Below, one piece after another: positions 10,101-18,201 of a stretch of 64,000 nt of DNA. Source of the DNA: JANQPX01 sp039197065 (GTDB lineage: Bacteria; Pseudomonadota; Alphaproteobacteria; Geminicoccales; Geminicoccaceae); assembly GCA_039197065.1 (NCBI GenBank), contig JBCCUL010000008.1:1-64000 (forward strand), given 5' to 3'. A program made the translations under genes and the position numbers. The first letter of the stretch is position 1. Each line of letters opens with the position of its first letter. The notes under the pieces were generated by a model. That model saw nothing but the letters and a program-made list of their open reading frames with translations. It did not search any database and was not told the origin of the DNA.

Positions 10101-10393
10101 GCGACAGGTCCATAAGCCGCCAGGCTGACGGAGGGCGCCAAGCCGCCCGAAGAACCCGATGACGATCCACTCGATGAAGACGACGACGTGTCGGGTGAGG
10201 TCGGCGACGGTCTGGGGCTGGCGCCGTTCGATCCCGAACTCGAGGGCGGCTGACTTGAGGCCGGCGTCGAGGCGGAACTGTCCTGCGAACCATTCGACAA
10301 CGAGCCGGAAAACTTATCATTCGCAGGTGCTGGAGATGCCGAACGCCCGCCGGATGTACTTGCGCCGCCACCACCTGCTCCGACCTCGAGCAT
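7163..10393 (-). CDS. large Ser-rich protein with SH3, LysM and DUF6973-like domains
   Basis: 1076 residues. Residues 1-130 are Ser/Gly/Pro-rich low complexity. Residues about 150-580 are beta-rich repeats of unknown family (alternating strands with AEL/AEI patterns). An SH3b-like region is at about 595-648 and a LysM at about 673-720 (VVRHNNLWDLAADHGLDFDQ, then IFPGDTVYVP). Another Pro/Ser/Thr linker follows, with a VDIDPT duplication near 812-822. The C-terminus about 955-1030 carries HQDAVRHALWNAAMTQDFG, TAHEM and MDLYNNSVGR, which fit DUF6973, a C-terminal domain seen in wall-associated or polymorphic toxin-like proteins. There is no signal peptide, so a non-Sec route would be needed for export. 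AGGAGG lies 7 bases before ATG 10393. It is first in a probable operon. Confidence 0.8.
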   Translation of the reverse strand: MLEVGAGGGGASTSGGRSASPAPANDKFSGSLSNGSQDSSASTPASSQPPSSSGSNGASPRPSPTSPDTSSSSSSGSSSGSSGGLAPSVSLAAYGPVAAYTSSPSNDNNQRQTGTPGSTNSAPLVNAGGVLLDRAIDPFNDSFQAANLEAIDRLNSDGDTVYLRTTLEAKAQIGAGVPGLVDGKLGGKGQYGGDLAITQVGDGVDAQYQVTVEKHALGALTGKVELFEQKLKAELGLQTFDNVELTFDTPEEARRAAGIVQRIAIADAASDTASLGALGGSPGAGGNPLANPLNGSGAPGDLPLAALGVSDADVQFLQDNITAVETNIGPRGRLALEQTLGIDGFAAKLEERLDGRPNLSRRIEFGQDGEPGRLTYSAAYDVRLSAKEKAEIAVLTGQNRVELGNGRLEFSAHFTLPPGGITESPVGGSPVPELDLISQPGGLIPDGLSAELTAEWRDQSLLDPSRGDSNRLTLGLNVDDLGGTPEAFRHLASGNIRDALAATGVNANAEIVSTERDGLAVQGGFAIPDAIIANGEATVILEAGFDDVVGTKTLTFDPNNPLVPTAIQGTPTAPVDDGQTLVVEPRIGLSLRDGPDGDRVGVFQNGTFLQRTGENVTTADGSVWVPVSGTDHLDRPVSGYVSADYVRDHSSATGAMDETGRTNPTFEYERHGEITVVRHNNLWDLAADHGLDFDQLIELNKDHIIDPSLIFPGDTVYVPDTAKGPLPVITTPPPTEGSSPTDGNGSSPTQSVTDSPSVDYESTGETAVDGTSIPPVNSGIYVHDLATDSGLSPSASGSPSPRDGSPTNTPTVDIDPTVDIDPTSAGGPLAADAELDRILNTYQVPSESNLDADGQPVEWQPNVGRVTVPDWAIEGAGGIAGWLGADRIEGLADRALENRSIQVLPTERDLLNELNPVNQGQWILTTEYARTRVGALVSQPDGTGMSAGQFANDGHQDAVRHALWNAAMTQDFGADWTEAYATAHEMVADNPAAREAMDLYNNSVGRQIAEDNPGASRQELEGLVLDALNNGELLVIDRNGDLAWSNTVAIGEHGHATDATLPGDPAFADQALDHDY

Positions 10394-10603
10394 CCCTCAT
10401 CCTCCTGCAAATATCATAAATATTGAGGAGATGGAGAGTAATTCTGTGAATTGTTACAGACAAGACGCCCAACACCAATAAATGACCGCCGATCAAATAA
10501 TCCCCAAGAAAATCTGCATAATCCTGATCATGTATTTGTCACATTCAATCAGTGGCCGCCTTCAATTTTATTTGTGACACTACGAAGTTGAATTGATATC
10601 TCA
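10394..10603. promoter_or_regulatory. AT-rich upstream region of the LysM/DUF6973 gene
   Basis: 210 bases, noticeably AT-richer than the surroundings, between the start of the 1076-residue protein gene and the stop of the GT4 gene. It contains the AGGAGG ribosome-binding site (about 10401-10406 on the minus strand) and presumably the promoter. I could not fix a -35/-10 pair with confidence. The low GC hints that the operon was acquired. Confidence 0.35.
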
Positions 10604-11803
10604 TCATAGAAACAACGCCGGCAGCGGACGCCCTTCGGCGACCGCCTGATAAACCCTCTCCAAACGTTCGCCGATGCTGGGCCAGTTGAAGAGGCGGGTC
10701 ACGGTCTCGATACCCTGCTTACCCTGACGCAGCAGGGCCTCCCTGTCGTCGAGCATGGAGAGAATGCGCCCTGCGAACCGTTCAGCCTCCGGAGGTTCGA
10801 CCTGACCGGCGCCGGCAGCGCTTATTTCTTTGTGGATGTTGACCTTGTCGGAGATCAGCACCGGTAGGCCGCAGGCCATGGCTTCGATGACGGCAATGCC
10901 GAAATTCTCGCTAAACGACGGCAGAACGAAGAGGTCGGCGTCATGAAAGGCTGCAAGCTTGTCCTGGCCCACCAGCATGCCGGTAAAGGTGGTTCTCTCC
11001 AAAACGCCTTCGTCTTTCAGCCAACCCTCGACCTTGGGCTTCATCGCGTCATTGTCCGGGCCTGCGATCACCAGGTGCACATCGTCCCGTTTCCTGGCGA
11101 CCTCGCCAAAAGCCTTCGCCAGGACGTCGAGCCCCTTCTTGAAATTGATGCGCCCGAGAAACAGCAAAATGGTCTTGTCCCGGGTCTCGGGAAAGCGCGC
11201 GCGAAACGTGCCGCGCGGCGGCAGCGGGCGGTAGTCGTCGATGTTCAGGCCAAGGGGTGCGACGAAACCCGGGCGACCGAAAGTGTAGGGAGCGGCCAGA
11301 TCCCGCTCCTCGGCCGTGGTGTAATGGACGGCCGCGGCGCGCTTGAACATGCGGTTCTGATAGAGCCATTCGACCACGCGCTTTCGCCCGCGATGCCGGG
11401 GATAGATGTAGGGATCGAGGGTGCCGTGGGGACGGATGATGAGCGGCACGCTATGGCGGCGCGCGAAAAACCCCGTGGCGAGGGTCGTGAATAGATAGAG
11501 TGAATGCACCTGGACCAGATCGAATTTTTTGAGAGTCTCATTCAGCGCAGAAGCGAAGGGGCGGGAGATGCGGAAGTAATCCGGCGGCAGATCGACGGGA
11601 AAGGTATGGACGGTAATGTCGTCGCGCCGCTCCGAAAGCTGGCTGACCGACGGTTCGATATATCCACCGAAGCCATCATAATTCGTGGTGAAAATATCGA
11701 CCTGATGTCCGCGGTCGGAAAGCGCCATCGACATCTCGCCGCACGCCTTCGCGGGCCCGCCATAGCGCGCAGACATCGTCGGAATAACGTGCAGAATGCG
11801 CAT
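10604..11803 (-). CDS. glycosyltransferase family 4
   Basis: 399 residues from ATG 11801-11803, where the family's N-terminal strand begins (MRILHVIPTMSARYGGPAK). The open frame extends 26 residues further upstream without family similarity. It has the GT-B fold: the GPAK loop, a DLVQVHSLYLF segment, and the C-terminal donor-binding motif with ILLFLGRINFKKGLDVL and SENFGIAVIEAMACGLPV containing the conserved E-x7-E pair. It transfers an activated sugar to a lipid-linked or glycan acceptor at the cytoplasmic face. It sits next to a beta-helix protein and a GT2 gene, which suggests exopolysaccharide or O-antigen assembly. Confidence 0.88.
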   Translation of the reverse strand: MRILHVIPTMSARYGGPAKACGEMSMALSDRGHQVDIFTTNYDGFGGYIEPSVSQLSERRDDITVHTFPVDLPPDYFRISRPFASALNETLKKFDLVQVHSLYLFTTLATGFFARRHSVPLIIRPHGTLDPYIYPRHRGRKRVVEWLYQNRMFKRAAAVHYTTAEERDLAAPYTFGRPGFVAPLGLNIDDYRPLPPRGTFRARFPETRDKTILLFLGRINFKKGLDVLAKAFGEVARKRDDVHLVIAGPDNDAMKPKVEGWLKDEGVLERTTFTGMLVGQDKLAAFHDADLFVLPSFSENFGIAVIEAMACGLPVLISDKVNIHKEISAAGAGQVEPPEAERFAGRILSMLDDREALLRQGKQGIETVTRLFNWPSIGERLERVYQAVAEGRPLPALFL

Positions 11804-12217
11804 CAAATCCAGTCTCGGCTGCCTCTGATACGGCGACCCGCGTATCAGATATGACGGCGGAAGAGACGCGCCCGGCGACATGCGCCCTTTGCGGTTGCGC
11901 GTTCAAACGCTCCGCCTATCACCGAAGCCGGCACCAGCCCAAGGGCCAGTCGTTGGCAGCGCTCTCTTTTGATAAATGGGCTCGACTATTACGATTAGAC
12001 TAAACCCGGCAACGATCGTCCTGATAATGCAGGCGTCCATCGACTGCAAGGAAATTACGTTGATTTTTCAAGAATTTCACCCGGATACGCCATAAGCGAG
12101 CGACACAACTCTAAATCGTCATCTCTTTGCATGATACCGTAGCGAACACGGACCAAACCAGGGGCGGCCGGCGTGCATGTGCAGACGCCGAACCGCTCCC
12201 AAGTCGGACATCGATGA
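11804..12217. other. intergenic region upstream of the GT4 gene
   Basis: 414 bases between the GT4 start and the end of the beta-helix gene, both on the minus strand. It must hold the GT4 promoter. The middle, about 11960-12130, is AT-richer. I see no RNA gene, repeat or operator. Confidence 0.4.
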
Positions 12218-13921
12218 TCAGGCGAACGGACTGCCGCTTTGGAACTTCCAGCCGCCGCCGTCCTGGGTCAGGAGATAGTAGTTGTCGCTGCCATTGTCGG
12301 TCAGCGTGGTGGCCGTATGCACCCGCCCGAACAGCCCAATATTGTCGCCCTCGATGATGATGGCCGGCTGCGCCTGGGAGAAGCTGGAGATCAGATCGAG
12401 GCCGGCGACCCGGTAGCCGCGTCCCCTGAAGCGCACCGGCGGGTTGGTGATCTGAGCGCTCTCGCCGCGCACCTGCAGATAGCTGATAGCGCCTGAGACC
12501 GCATCGAAATGCACGATATCCTCGCCGATGGGCATGATCGTGGATTGCGGGCTTTCGGAATAGAAGGCGTCGACCACCGGGCCGATATGCTCCTTCCTCG
12601 TCAGGCTCTCGACGGCATAGAGATGAAGCGCTGCGATCGCGCCATAGCTGTCGACCCGGCCGATATGCAGGTTCTCTGTATTGGTCAGCGAGATCGGACA
12701 GCGGCCAGCATAATGGGTCAGGCGGTCGATCGAGATGCCGTCGGGCGCATACTCGCCGGCGAAATCGGCGGCGGCATAGACGTAGATGGCCCCGCTGCCA
12801 TCGCTGGTGATATTGACGGGCGAACCGCCGGCGCTTTCCGAAAGCTGGAAGCTCGTGCCGTTGCGGTTGACCACGTGGTAGACCTGAAAGCGATCGAGCC
12901 CGCCCGGCATGTCACCCGTCGCACTGTGTGCGGCGACGAACAGGGTCTGACCATTCTGGAACGGGTTGGCGCCATTTGCGACGGTCAGCCGGTCAGTACT
13001 GCCCGAAACCGTGACCCTGCGCGCAAATGGCAGGCTGTCGGTCACGCCGTAGTGGCCGCCTTCGATCCAGATGTTCTGATAGGTCCAGCCATAGTGATTG
13101 GCGCCGTGATGAATGAAGCCGCAGCCGTGATTGCCATGCTTGTCGGAAACGTTGACCACGCAATCCCTGACCACGCCGAAGCTGTGCAGCCAGGCGGCAT
13201 TGATCCCCGGATTGCCGGTTCCCGAAGGCACGAAGTCGGTGACATAGGCGATGCAGCAGGGTCCAACCGCCAGGCCCGCGGTAGTGCAGCGATTGAGCCC
13301 CGGCGTCAGATCTGGATTGCCGGTTCCGGTGTTCAGGACAAAGCCCAGGTTCTCGTAGACATGTACACGGATGAAGCGGTCTTGAACCGTGGCGCCGCTG
13401 GGATCGGTGATGCGGAAGATGTCTTCACCAGCGGTCCGTCCGACCAGCGTGGTAGCCCAGGGGCTGGCGCCTTGGAACTTGATGGCGCGATTGTGCGGTA
13501 CGTTCAACCTATTGACGGAATAGTTGCCGGGCGGCAAATAGACGACGCCGTTGTTGCCGGTCGCATTGATCGCCGCCTGAATAGCGGAGGTGTCGTCCGT
13601 GCTGCCATCACCGACGGCGTTGAACGGGGCGGACTGAACGTTGGTGGTGCCATCACCGCTACCGGTGGAGACGACCGGAAGATCGGCGAGCGCAACGCTT
13701 CGAAATGAGCCATCGGTTTGTTCGACAGCAACCCTTGCGCTACTTGCGGGATTGGACTGCGGGGAGAGGGCGGTTATGGTGACGTCGCCGGTCTGGCCGA
13801 GAACAGTTTTGTCTTGGAGCGCCTCGATCTCGGTTTTAGCGGCCTGGAGATTGGCCCTAAGGTCGGTTTTGACGGCGGGCACACCATCCAGGGGCTTGGT
13901 CGGATCAATGGCGCTTACCAT
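12218..13921 (-). CDS. pectate-lyase-3 type right-handed beta-helix protein (tailspike-like)
   Basis: 567 residues. The N-terminal 60 (MVSAIDPTKPLDGVPAVKTD, then LRANLQAAKTEIEALQDK) resemble the head segment of alphaproteobacterial phage tail-fibre proteins and may trimerise through the coiled coil. A Pectate_lyase_3 module starts near 110 (FNAVGDGSTDDTSAIQAAIN, then GVVYLPPGNYSV), which is the first coil of a parallel beta-helix that binds or cleaves polysaccharide. No signal peptide and no catalytic acid pair could be assigned. It lies between two glycosyltransferase genes, so it may be a polysaccharide-modifying enzyme rather than a phage part. No other phage genes are present. Confidence 0.75.
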   Translation of the reverse strand: MVSAIDPTKPLDGVPAVKTDLRANLQAAKTEIEALQDKTVLGQTGDVTITALSPQSNPASSARVAVEQTDGSFRSVALADLPVVSTGSGDGTTNVQSAPFNAVGDGSTDDTSAIQAAINATGNNGVVYLPPGNYSVNRLNVPHNRAIKFQGASPWATTLVGRTAGEDIFRITDPSGATVQDRFIRVHVYENLGFVLNTGTGNPDLTPGLNRCTTAGLAVGPCCIAYVTDFVPSGTGNPGINAAWLHSFGVVRDCVVNVSDKHGNHGCGFIHHGANHYGWTYQNIWIEGGHYGVTDSLPFARRVTVSGSTDRLTVANGANPFQNGQTLFVAAHSATGDMPGGLDRFQVYHVVNRNGTSFQLSESAGGSPVNITSDGSGAIYVYAAADFAGEYAPDGISIDRLTHYAGRCPISLTNTENLHIGRVDSYGAIAALHLYAVESLTRKEHIGPVVDAFYSESPQSTIMPIGEDIVHFDAVSGAISYLQVRGESAQITNPPVRFRGRGYRVAGLDLISSFSQAQPAIIIEGDNIGLFGRVHTATTLTDNGSDNYYLLTQDGGGWKFQSGSPFA

Positions 13922-14067
13922 GGGGCGAAGTCCACTTCTCTGGAGAGGGGAGCCATCATTTTGGGACTAATATCCTATCAATAGGCTTCTTGTCAATATC
14001 AAGTTCAACTTTTGCGATGGCTTGGTCTGAGTGGGCGAGGTCGCAATCGCCCCGGGAGAAAACCGGC

Positions 14068-14895
14068 ATGAAGATATCGATCGTCACGCTGTCATTCAAT
14101 CAAGGGCAATTTCTGGAAAACGCCATACGCTCCGTGGTCGATCAGCAAGGCGTCGATCTCGATTACATCATCGTCGACCCCGGTTCCACCGACGACAGCC
14201 GTGACATCATCGAACGCTACCGGGATAGGTTGAGTCATGTCATTCTCGAACGTGACGACGGTCCGGCAGACGGCCTCAATCGCGGCTTCGCGCAGGCATC
14301 CGGCGAGATCTACGGCTTTCTGAACGCCGACGATGTCCTTCAGCCCGGCGCGCTCGCCAAAGTCGCCCAGGCCTTCGAGCAAAGCCCGGATGCCGACGTC
14401 ATCTCAGGCAATGGCTTCATCGTCGACGCCGATGGCGAAGCGATCCGCCGCATGTATTCCGACCGCTTCAGCGTTTGGGGTTATCTCTATGGCGGCGTCG
14501 TCCTTCTGCAGCAATCGACCTTCTTCCGCGCCAGCGCCTTCAAGGCGGCAGGCGGCTTCAACATCAACAATCGCACCTGCTGGGATGGCGAGCTCTGGCT
14601 GGACATGGCGCTTGCCGGCAAACGCTTTCAGCGCGCCAACGGCTTTTGGGCGGATTTTCGTGTCTATGGCTCGTCGATCACCGCGTCGATCGCAGGTGGC
14701 GGCGATTGGCGCAACGCTTATGACCGGGACCGTCGACGCATGTTCATGAAGGCGCGCGGCCGCGTGCCGGGTGGCCTAAGGGACAAGAGTCAGCGGATTG
14801 CCGCCCGCATGGTCAAATGGGGCACCAACCCCATCGCCCTCTCCGCACGTCTCGCCTCCCTGCTCAGCCCCAAAGTCAGACGCAGCCCCGTCTAG
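14068..14895 (+). CDS. glycosyltransferase family 2
   Basis: 275 residues from ATG 14068, which has GGGAG eight bases upstream and starts the GT-A fold directly (MKISIVTLSFNQGQFLENAI). An upstream in-frame start would add 26 unrelated residues. Motifs: VDPGSTDDSRD (nucleotide-sugar loop, with the usual DGGSTD changed to DPGSTD), FLNADDVL as the DxD-type metal site, and a C-terminal WDGELWL with the acidic catalytic pair. Cytoplasmic, for polysaccharide or glycolipid synthesis. It is divergent from the beta-helix gene. Confidence 0.9.
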   Translation: MKISIVTLSFNQGQFLENAIRSVVDQQGVDLDYIIVDPGSTDDSRDIIERYRDRLSHVILERDDGPADGLNRGFAQASGEIYGFLNADDVLQPGALAKVAQAFEQSPDADVISGNGFIVDADGEAIRRMYSDRFSVWGYLYGGVVLLQQSTFFRASAFKAAGGFNINNRTCWDGELWLDMALAGKRFQRANGFWADFRVYGSSITASIAGGGDWRNAYDRDRRRMFMKARGRVPGGLRDKSQRIAARMVKWGTNPIALSARLASLLSPKVRRSPV

Positions 14896-14945
14896 GCGGC
14901 GAGGCGCCGCAGCCTCGACTTTGTGTGTGTTTCGTAAATGCGCCG

Positions 14946-14969
14946 GAGCCCGCTTGTGGGCTCATTTTA
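14946..14969 (+). terminator. intrinsic terminator after GT2 gene
   Basis: A 6-bp stem (14946-14951 and 14958-14963), GAGCCC/GGGCTC, followed by ATTTTAG. It lies between the convergent GT2 and aldolase genes. A second hairpin without a T-run, GCGGCG-AGG-CGCCGC, sits at 14896-14910. Confidence 0.6.
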
Positions 14970-15755
14970 GCCGACGGGTAGGGCTCGAATGGCCGAAGCA
15001 CTCGCCTTCCCGGCTCTGAGCATCAGCGAAAGATCGCTGCCGGCGAGAATCATGCGAAAGCCCATCTCGACATAGCGTTCGATCAGATCCTGCTGATAGA
15101 CGCCGCCAAGACCAGGAAAGACACCGCTCTTCCGACAGGCCGCGACGATCGTCTCGAGCGCGTCGACCATATCGGGATGATCGAGTTGGCCAGGAATGCC
15201 CAGTTCCATGCTCAGATCGTTCGCCCCCACCAAGATCACATCGACGCCAGGCGTGGCCGCGATCTCGGCGGCGTTGGCCACCGCCTCGCCGGTCTCGATC
15301 ATCAGGACCAGAAGCGTCGCCGCATTCACCGCCTCCGCCGCCTCGCCAAGCGGAACGGGTGCAAAGTCGAGCTGTGGCAGAGTGCCGGTCACCGATCGCT
15401 TACCGATCGGCGGGTAGCGGCAGTTCCGGACCATGGCGGCAGCGACGTCGGCGGTATCCACATGGGGAACGACGATGCCCTGCGCGCCGCCGTCGAGCGC
15501 CTTGGCTGCATGGTAATGTTCGAAACCCGGCACGCGCACGATCGGCGTGATGCCGGCGTCCTGGGCCGCACAGGAGATCTGGGCTGCGTCGTCCAGCCCG
15601 AGCATGCCATGCTCCTGGTCGATGAACAGCCAGTCGAAACCTGCGGTCTTCATCGCCTTGGCGATGTCGACGGTGCGCGACTGTCGAAGGCCGATGCCGA
15701 TCGCAAGCTCGCCGGCGAGCAGACGTTCCTTGGCGACGTTACGGATGGTGGTCAT
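14967..15755 (-). CDS. HpcH/HpaI aldolase family protein
   Basis: 262 residues from ATG 15753-15755 (MTTIRNVAKERLLAGELAIG). Longer readings upstream show no family similarity. It is a (beta/alpha)8-barrel metal-dependent class II aldolase of the pyruvate-yielding group. IDQEHG near residue 44 supplies an acidic/His pair, VPHVDTADVAAAMV is the typical barrel strand, and MIETGEAVAN and VGANDLSMELG carry the metal-binding Glu and Asp. Likely substrates are 4-hydroxy-2-oxo acids such as 2-dehydro-3-deoxyglucarate or 4-hydroxy-2-oxoheptanedioate; the exact one cannot be read. Confidence 0.87.
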   Translation of the reverse strand: MTTIRNVAKERLLAGELAIGIGLRQSRTVDIAKAMKTAGFDWLFIDQEHGMLGLDDAAQISCAAQDAGITPIVRVPGFEHYHAAKALDGGAQGIVVPHVDTADVAAAMVRNCRYPPIGKRSVTGTLPQLDFAPVPLGEAAEAVNAATLLVLMIETGEAVANAAEIAATPGVDVILVGANDLSMELGIPGQLDHPDMVDALETIVAACRKSGVFPGLGGVYQQDLIERYVEMGFRMILAGSDLSLMLRAGKASASAIRALPVG

Positions 15756-15852
15756 GGCGAGGGCCTCGGGCTGAGAAAGCGAGATTGATGGGTCCGATAA
15801 ACCAGGCTGACAGCGCGTCCCGATGAGCGCGCCGTCAGCCCGCAACGCTCCG

Positions 15853-16053
15853 CTATTTCAGGACGAACGTCACCTCCAGATTAACCCGGTATTCGGTTAT
15901 CTTGTCCTTATCGACCACCACTTTCTGGCTCTTGACCCAAGCCCCCTTGACGTTCTTCAACGTCTTGCAGGCACGCTTGACGCCGACCTTGACGGCATCA
16001 TCAAAACTCTTCGGCGAGCTGGCGATAATCTCCGTGACGCGCGCGACAGACAT
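15853..16053 (-). CDS. dodecin family flavin-binding protein
   Basis: 66 residues, the usual dodecin length. The order is strand (VARVTEIIASSPKSFDDAVK), one helix, then two strands ending in TEYRVNLEVTFVLK. Dodecins assemble into dodecamers that store and protect FMN/riboflavin or CoA. The Trp of the flavin stack is probably the W in NVKGAWVKSQ. GGAGAA precedes the ATG. A 7+1+7 palindrome lies 20 bases upstream. Confidence 0.92.
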   Translation of the reverse strand: MSVARVTEIIASSPKSFDDAVKVGVKRACKTLKNVKGAWVKSQKVVVDKDKITEYRVNLEVTFVLK

Positions 16054-16072
16054 AGCGAATTCTCCTTTTTCT

Positions 16073-16087
16073 TACTAACAGTTAGTA
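16073..16087. promoter_or_regulatory. candidate operator upstream of dodecin
   Basis: Perfect inverted repeat TACTAAC-A-GTTAGTA, centred 27 bases before the dodecin start. Size and symmetry are typical of TetR/MarR-type operators. No regulator is encoded next to it, so the binding protein is unknown. Confidence 0.4.
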
Positions 16088-16159
16088 CGAATCTTTCAAA
16101 GTGAAGGCAGATCATCACCGATGCAAGGGATGATGCTACGGGCGATCGGACAGCCTGCC

Positions 16160-16669
16160 TCAACTGACGCCATCGACACCCTGATCGATCGCGGCGAGAA
16201 CCATGCGAAGCGCTCGCTCCAGGGTCGCCGCACGCACGGCCTGACGATCCCCGGGGAAGACGTCGGCCACCGTTTCGAGACGTTCGCCCGCCGCCAGCGC
16301 CAGATGCACCAGGCCGACCGGCTTCGCCTCGGATCCGCCGCCTGGACCGGCGATGCCCGTAACCGCAATCGCAAGGTCGACGCCGGCTCGCTCCTTCGCT
16401 CCCCTCGCCATGGCGAGAGCCGTCTCCGCACTGACCGCGCCATGGGCTTCGAGGGTACTGGAAGGCACACCGAGCAGGTCCTGTTTCGCCTGGTTGCTGT
16501 AGACGATGAAACCGCGATCAACCACGGCCGAGGAGCCGGCAATCTCGGTGAGACAGGCGCCGATCAGCCCGCCGGTGCAGGACTCCGCGGTAGCGATTCG
16601 AAGACCGCTCGCCGTGCAGGCTCGGATGATGTCTTCAGCAAGCTCGAGACTGACATTCGAGACGTTCAT
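16160..16669 (-). CDS. CinA family protein (nicotinamide-nucleotide amidohydrolase domain)
   Basis: 169 residues from ATG 16667-16669, preceded by GGAGGGG. It contains the CinA_C (PncC) domain only: TAESCTGGLIGACLTEIAGS near residues 24-43, VYSNQAKQDLLGV, AVTGIAGPGGGSEAKPVG. It hydrolyses nicotinamide mononucleotide to nicotinate mononucleotide and ammonia in pyridine-nucleotide recycling. It lies 52 bases downstream of ispDF on the same strand, a pairing I know from many alphaproteobacteria. It lacks the N-terminal MoaB-like half found in full-length CinA. Confidence 0.93.
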   Translation of the reverse strand: MNVSNVSLELAEDIIRACTASGLRIATAESCTGGLIGACLTEIAGSSAVVDRGFIVYSNQAKQDLLGVPSSTLEAHGAVSAETALAMARGAKERAGVDLAIAVTGIAGPGGGSEAKPVGLVHLALAAGERLETVADVFPGDRQAVRAATLERALRMVLAAIDQGVDGVS

Positions 16670-16721
16670 GAACACGCCCCTCCAGCTGATCCAGATTGTA
16701 CGCCAAGTCGGCCAGCGGGTG

Positions 16722-17894
16722 CTACCCGCCGCCGGGTAGGAGGACGGTGGCGATCGCTTGGACGGCAATCCCCTCGCCACGCCCGGTGAAGCCGAGGCGC
16801 TCGGTCGTCGTCGCCTTGACGCTGATCCTCTCCGCCGGCACGCGCAGCAGCTCTTGAAGCCGTTCGGTCATCTTCTGCCGGTAGGGCCCGACCTTCGGCC
16901 GCTCGCAGATCAACGTCACGTCGACATGCTCGATCACACCGCCGGCGCGGGCGACCTCGTCGACCGCATGGTCGAGAAAAATCGCCGAGTCGGCCCCCTT
17001 CCACTTGGGGTCGCTCGGCGGGAAGTGACTGCCGATATCGCCGATCGCAAGGGCGCCCAGCAACGCGTCGGTGATCGCGTGCAGGCCGACATCGGCGTCC
17101 GAATGGCCGATCATGCGAAACGGCTCGGGCAAGGTAAGGCCCATCAGCACCAGGCCTTCATGACCGGGGTCATCGACCGGCTCCAGACGATGCACGTCGA
17201 ATCCCATGCCGGTGCGCGGCCTGAGCGCGCCGACCAGCTCGCGTTCCGCACGCAATAGATCGTCTTTCGCCGTGACTTTGATGTTTCTCTCGTCGCCAGC
17301 GACGATGGTGACGGAAAGGCCGGCCGCTTCTGCGACGGAGGCATCGTCGGTCATGGCCTCGCCCTGGAAACGCCGATGGGCCGAAAGGATGCTGTCATAG
17401 AGAAAACCCTGCGGTGTCTGTGCGCGATAGAGCGCCTGCCGATCGACGGTCTCGCCGACAAATTCACCCTGGACGCGCTTCAAGGTGTCCGCAACCGGAA
17501 GTGCTGGCAAGGCCACGTCCCGTCGATCGAGGGCGCAGATCACCCTTGAGATGAGATCCGCGCTGGCTATAGGCCTGGCACCATCGTGGATCAGCACTTT
17601 TTCCGGCGGCTGCCGGACAAGGCTTTCCAGCCCGAGACGCCCCGAGGCCTGACGCGTCTCCCCGCCGCTCACAGGATCCATCAGGCCCAGGCCTGCAGCT
17701 GCCTCATCATAAAGATCGCGGTCGTCGGGATGGATCACCACACGCACGCCGGTGACATCGGGATGATTGGCGAAACAGATCAGCGTGTGACGCAGCAACG
17801 GTGCCCCCAAGAGCGGCACATACTGCTTGGGAAGACTGCCGCCGAAACGCTGGCCGCGTCCGGAGGCAACGATGATCGCAATGCAATTCGTCAC
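16722..17894 (-). CDS. ispDF: bifunctional IspD/IspF enzyme
   Basis: About 390 residues from a GTG at 17892-17894; the start of the IspD fold (NCIAIIVASGRGQRFGG) fixes this better than the ATG 16 codons upstream. Residues about 1-220 are MEP cytidylyltransferase (VASGRGQRFGG, then LPKQY, and IHDGARP). Residues about 232-390 are MECDP synthase (MGFDVHRLEP with the metal Asp/His, HSDADVGLHAITDALLGA, and TTTERLGFTGRGEGIA). It catalyses steps 3 and 5 of non-mevalonate isoprenoid synthesis. The fusion is characteristic of alphaproteobacteria and epsilonproteobacteria. It is divergent from ntrB. Confidence 0.95.
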   Translation of the reverse strand: MTNCIAIIVASGRGQRFGGSLPKQYVPLLGAPLLRHTLICFANHPDVTGVRVVIHPDDRDLYDEAAAGLGLMDPVSGGETRQASGRLGLESLVRQPPEKVLIHDGARPIASADLISRVICALDRRDVALPALPVADTLKRVQGEFVGETVDRQALYRAQTPQGFLYDSILSAHRRFQGEAMTDDASVAEAAGLSVTIVAGDERNIKVTAKDDLLRAERELVGALRPRTGMGFDVHRLEPVDDPGHEGLVLMGLTLPEPFRMIGHSDADVGLHAITDALLGALAIGDIGSHFPPSDPKWKGADSAIFLDHAVDEVARAGGVIEHVDVTLICERPKVGPYRQKMTERLQELLRVPAERISVKATTTERLGFTGRGEGIAVQAIATVLLPGGG

Positions 17895-18201
17895 CCTTGC
17901 ATCCTCGGCATCACCTCGCCCACTGCACCGCCCGATCCGCATCGTTCCTATCAGTTAACCGCGACACAGCTAAACATCTGCGCTTACCAGGAAAGGCCAT
18001 AGGCGGTCCATGGGCCGCCCCCATCATATCCGGGTGATGCCTGTATTTTCTGCAAACCCTTGCTATCCCCGCAGCTCCGGCTTATTTTTTGCTTTGATTT
18101 TGTGCACAGCCTGGGAGTGCTCAAAAATTAACCAAAATTCAAAGCGGTCGACGGAAACTATCCGCCAGCAACGAGACTCGGATCCTCGCCCCACTGAGGC
18201 A

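Noticed and set aside
12509..13708. Long open frame (about 400 codons) on the plus strand opposite the beta-helix gene
   Set aside because: It has no family similarity or ribosome-binding site and mirrors the coding bias of the minus-strand gene; it is a GC-driven shadow.
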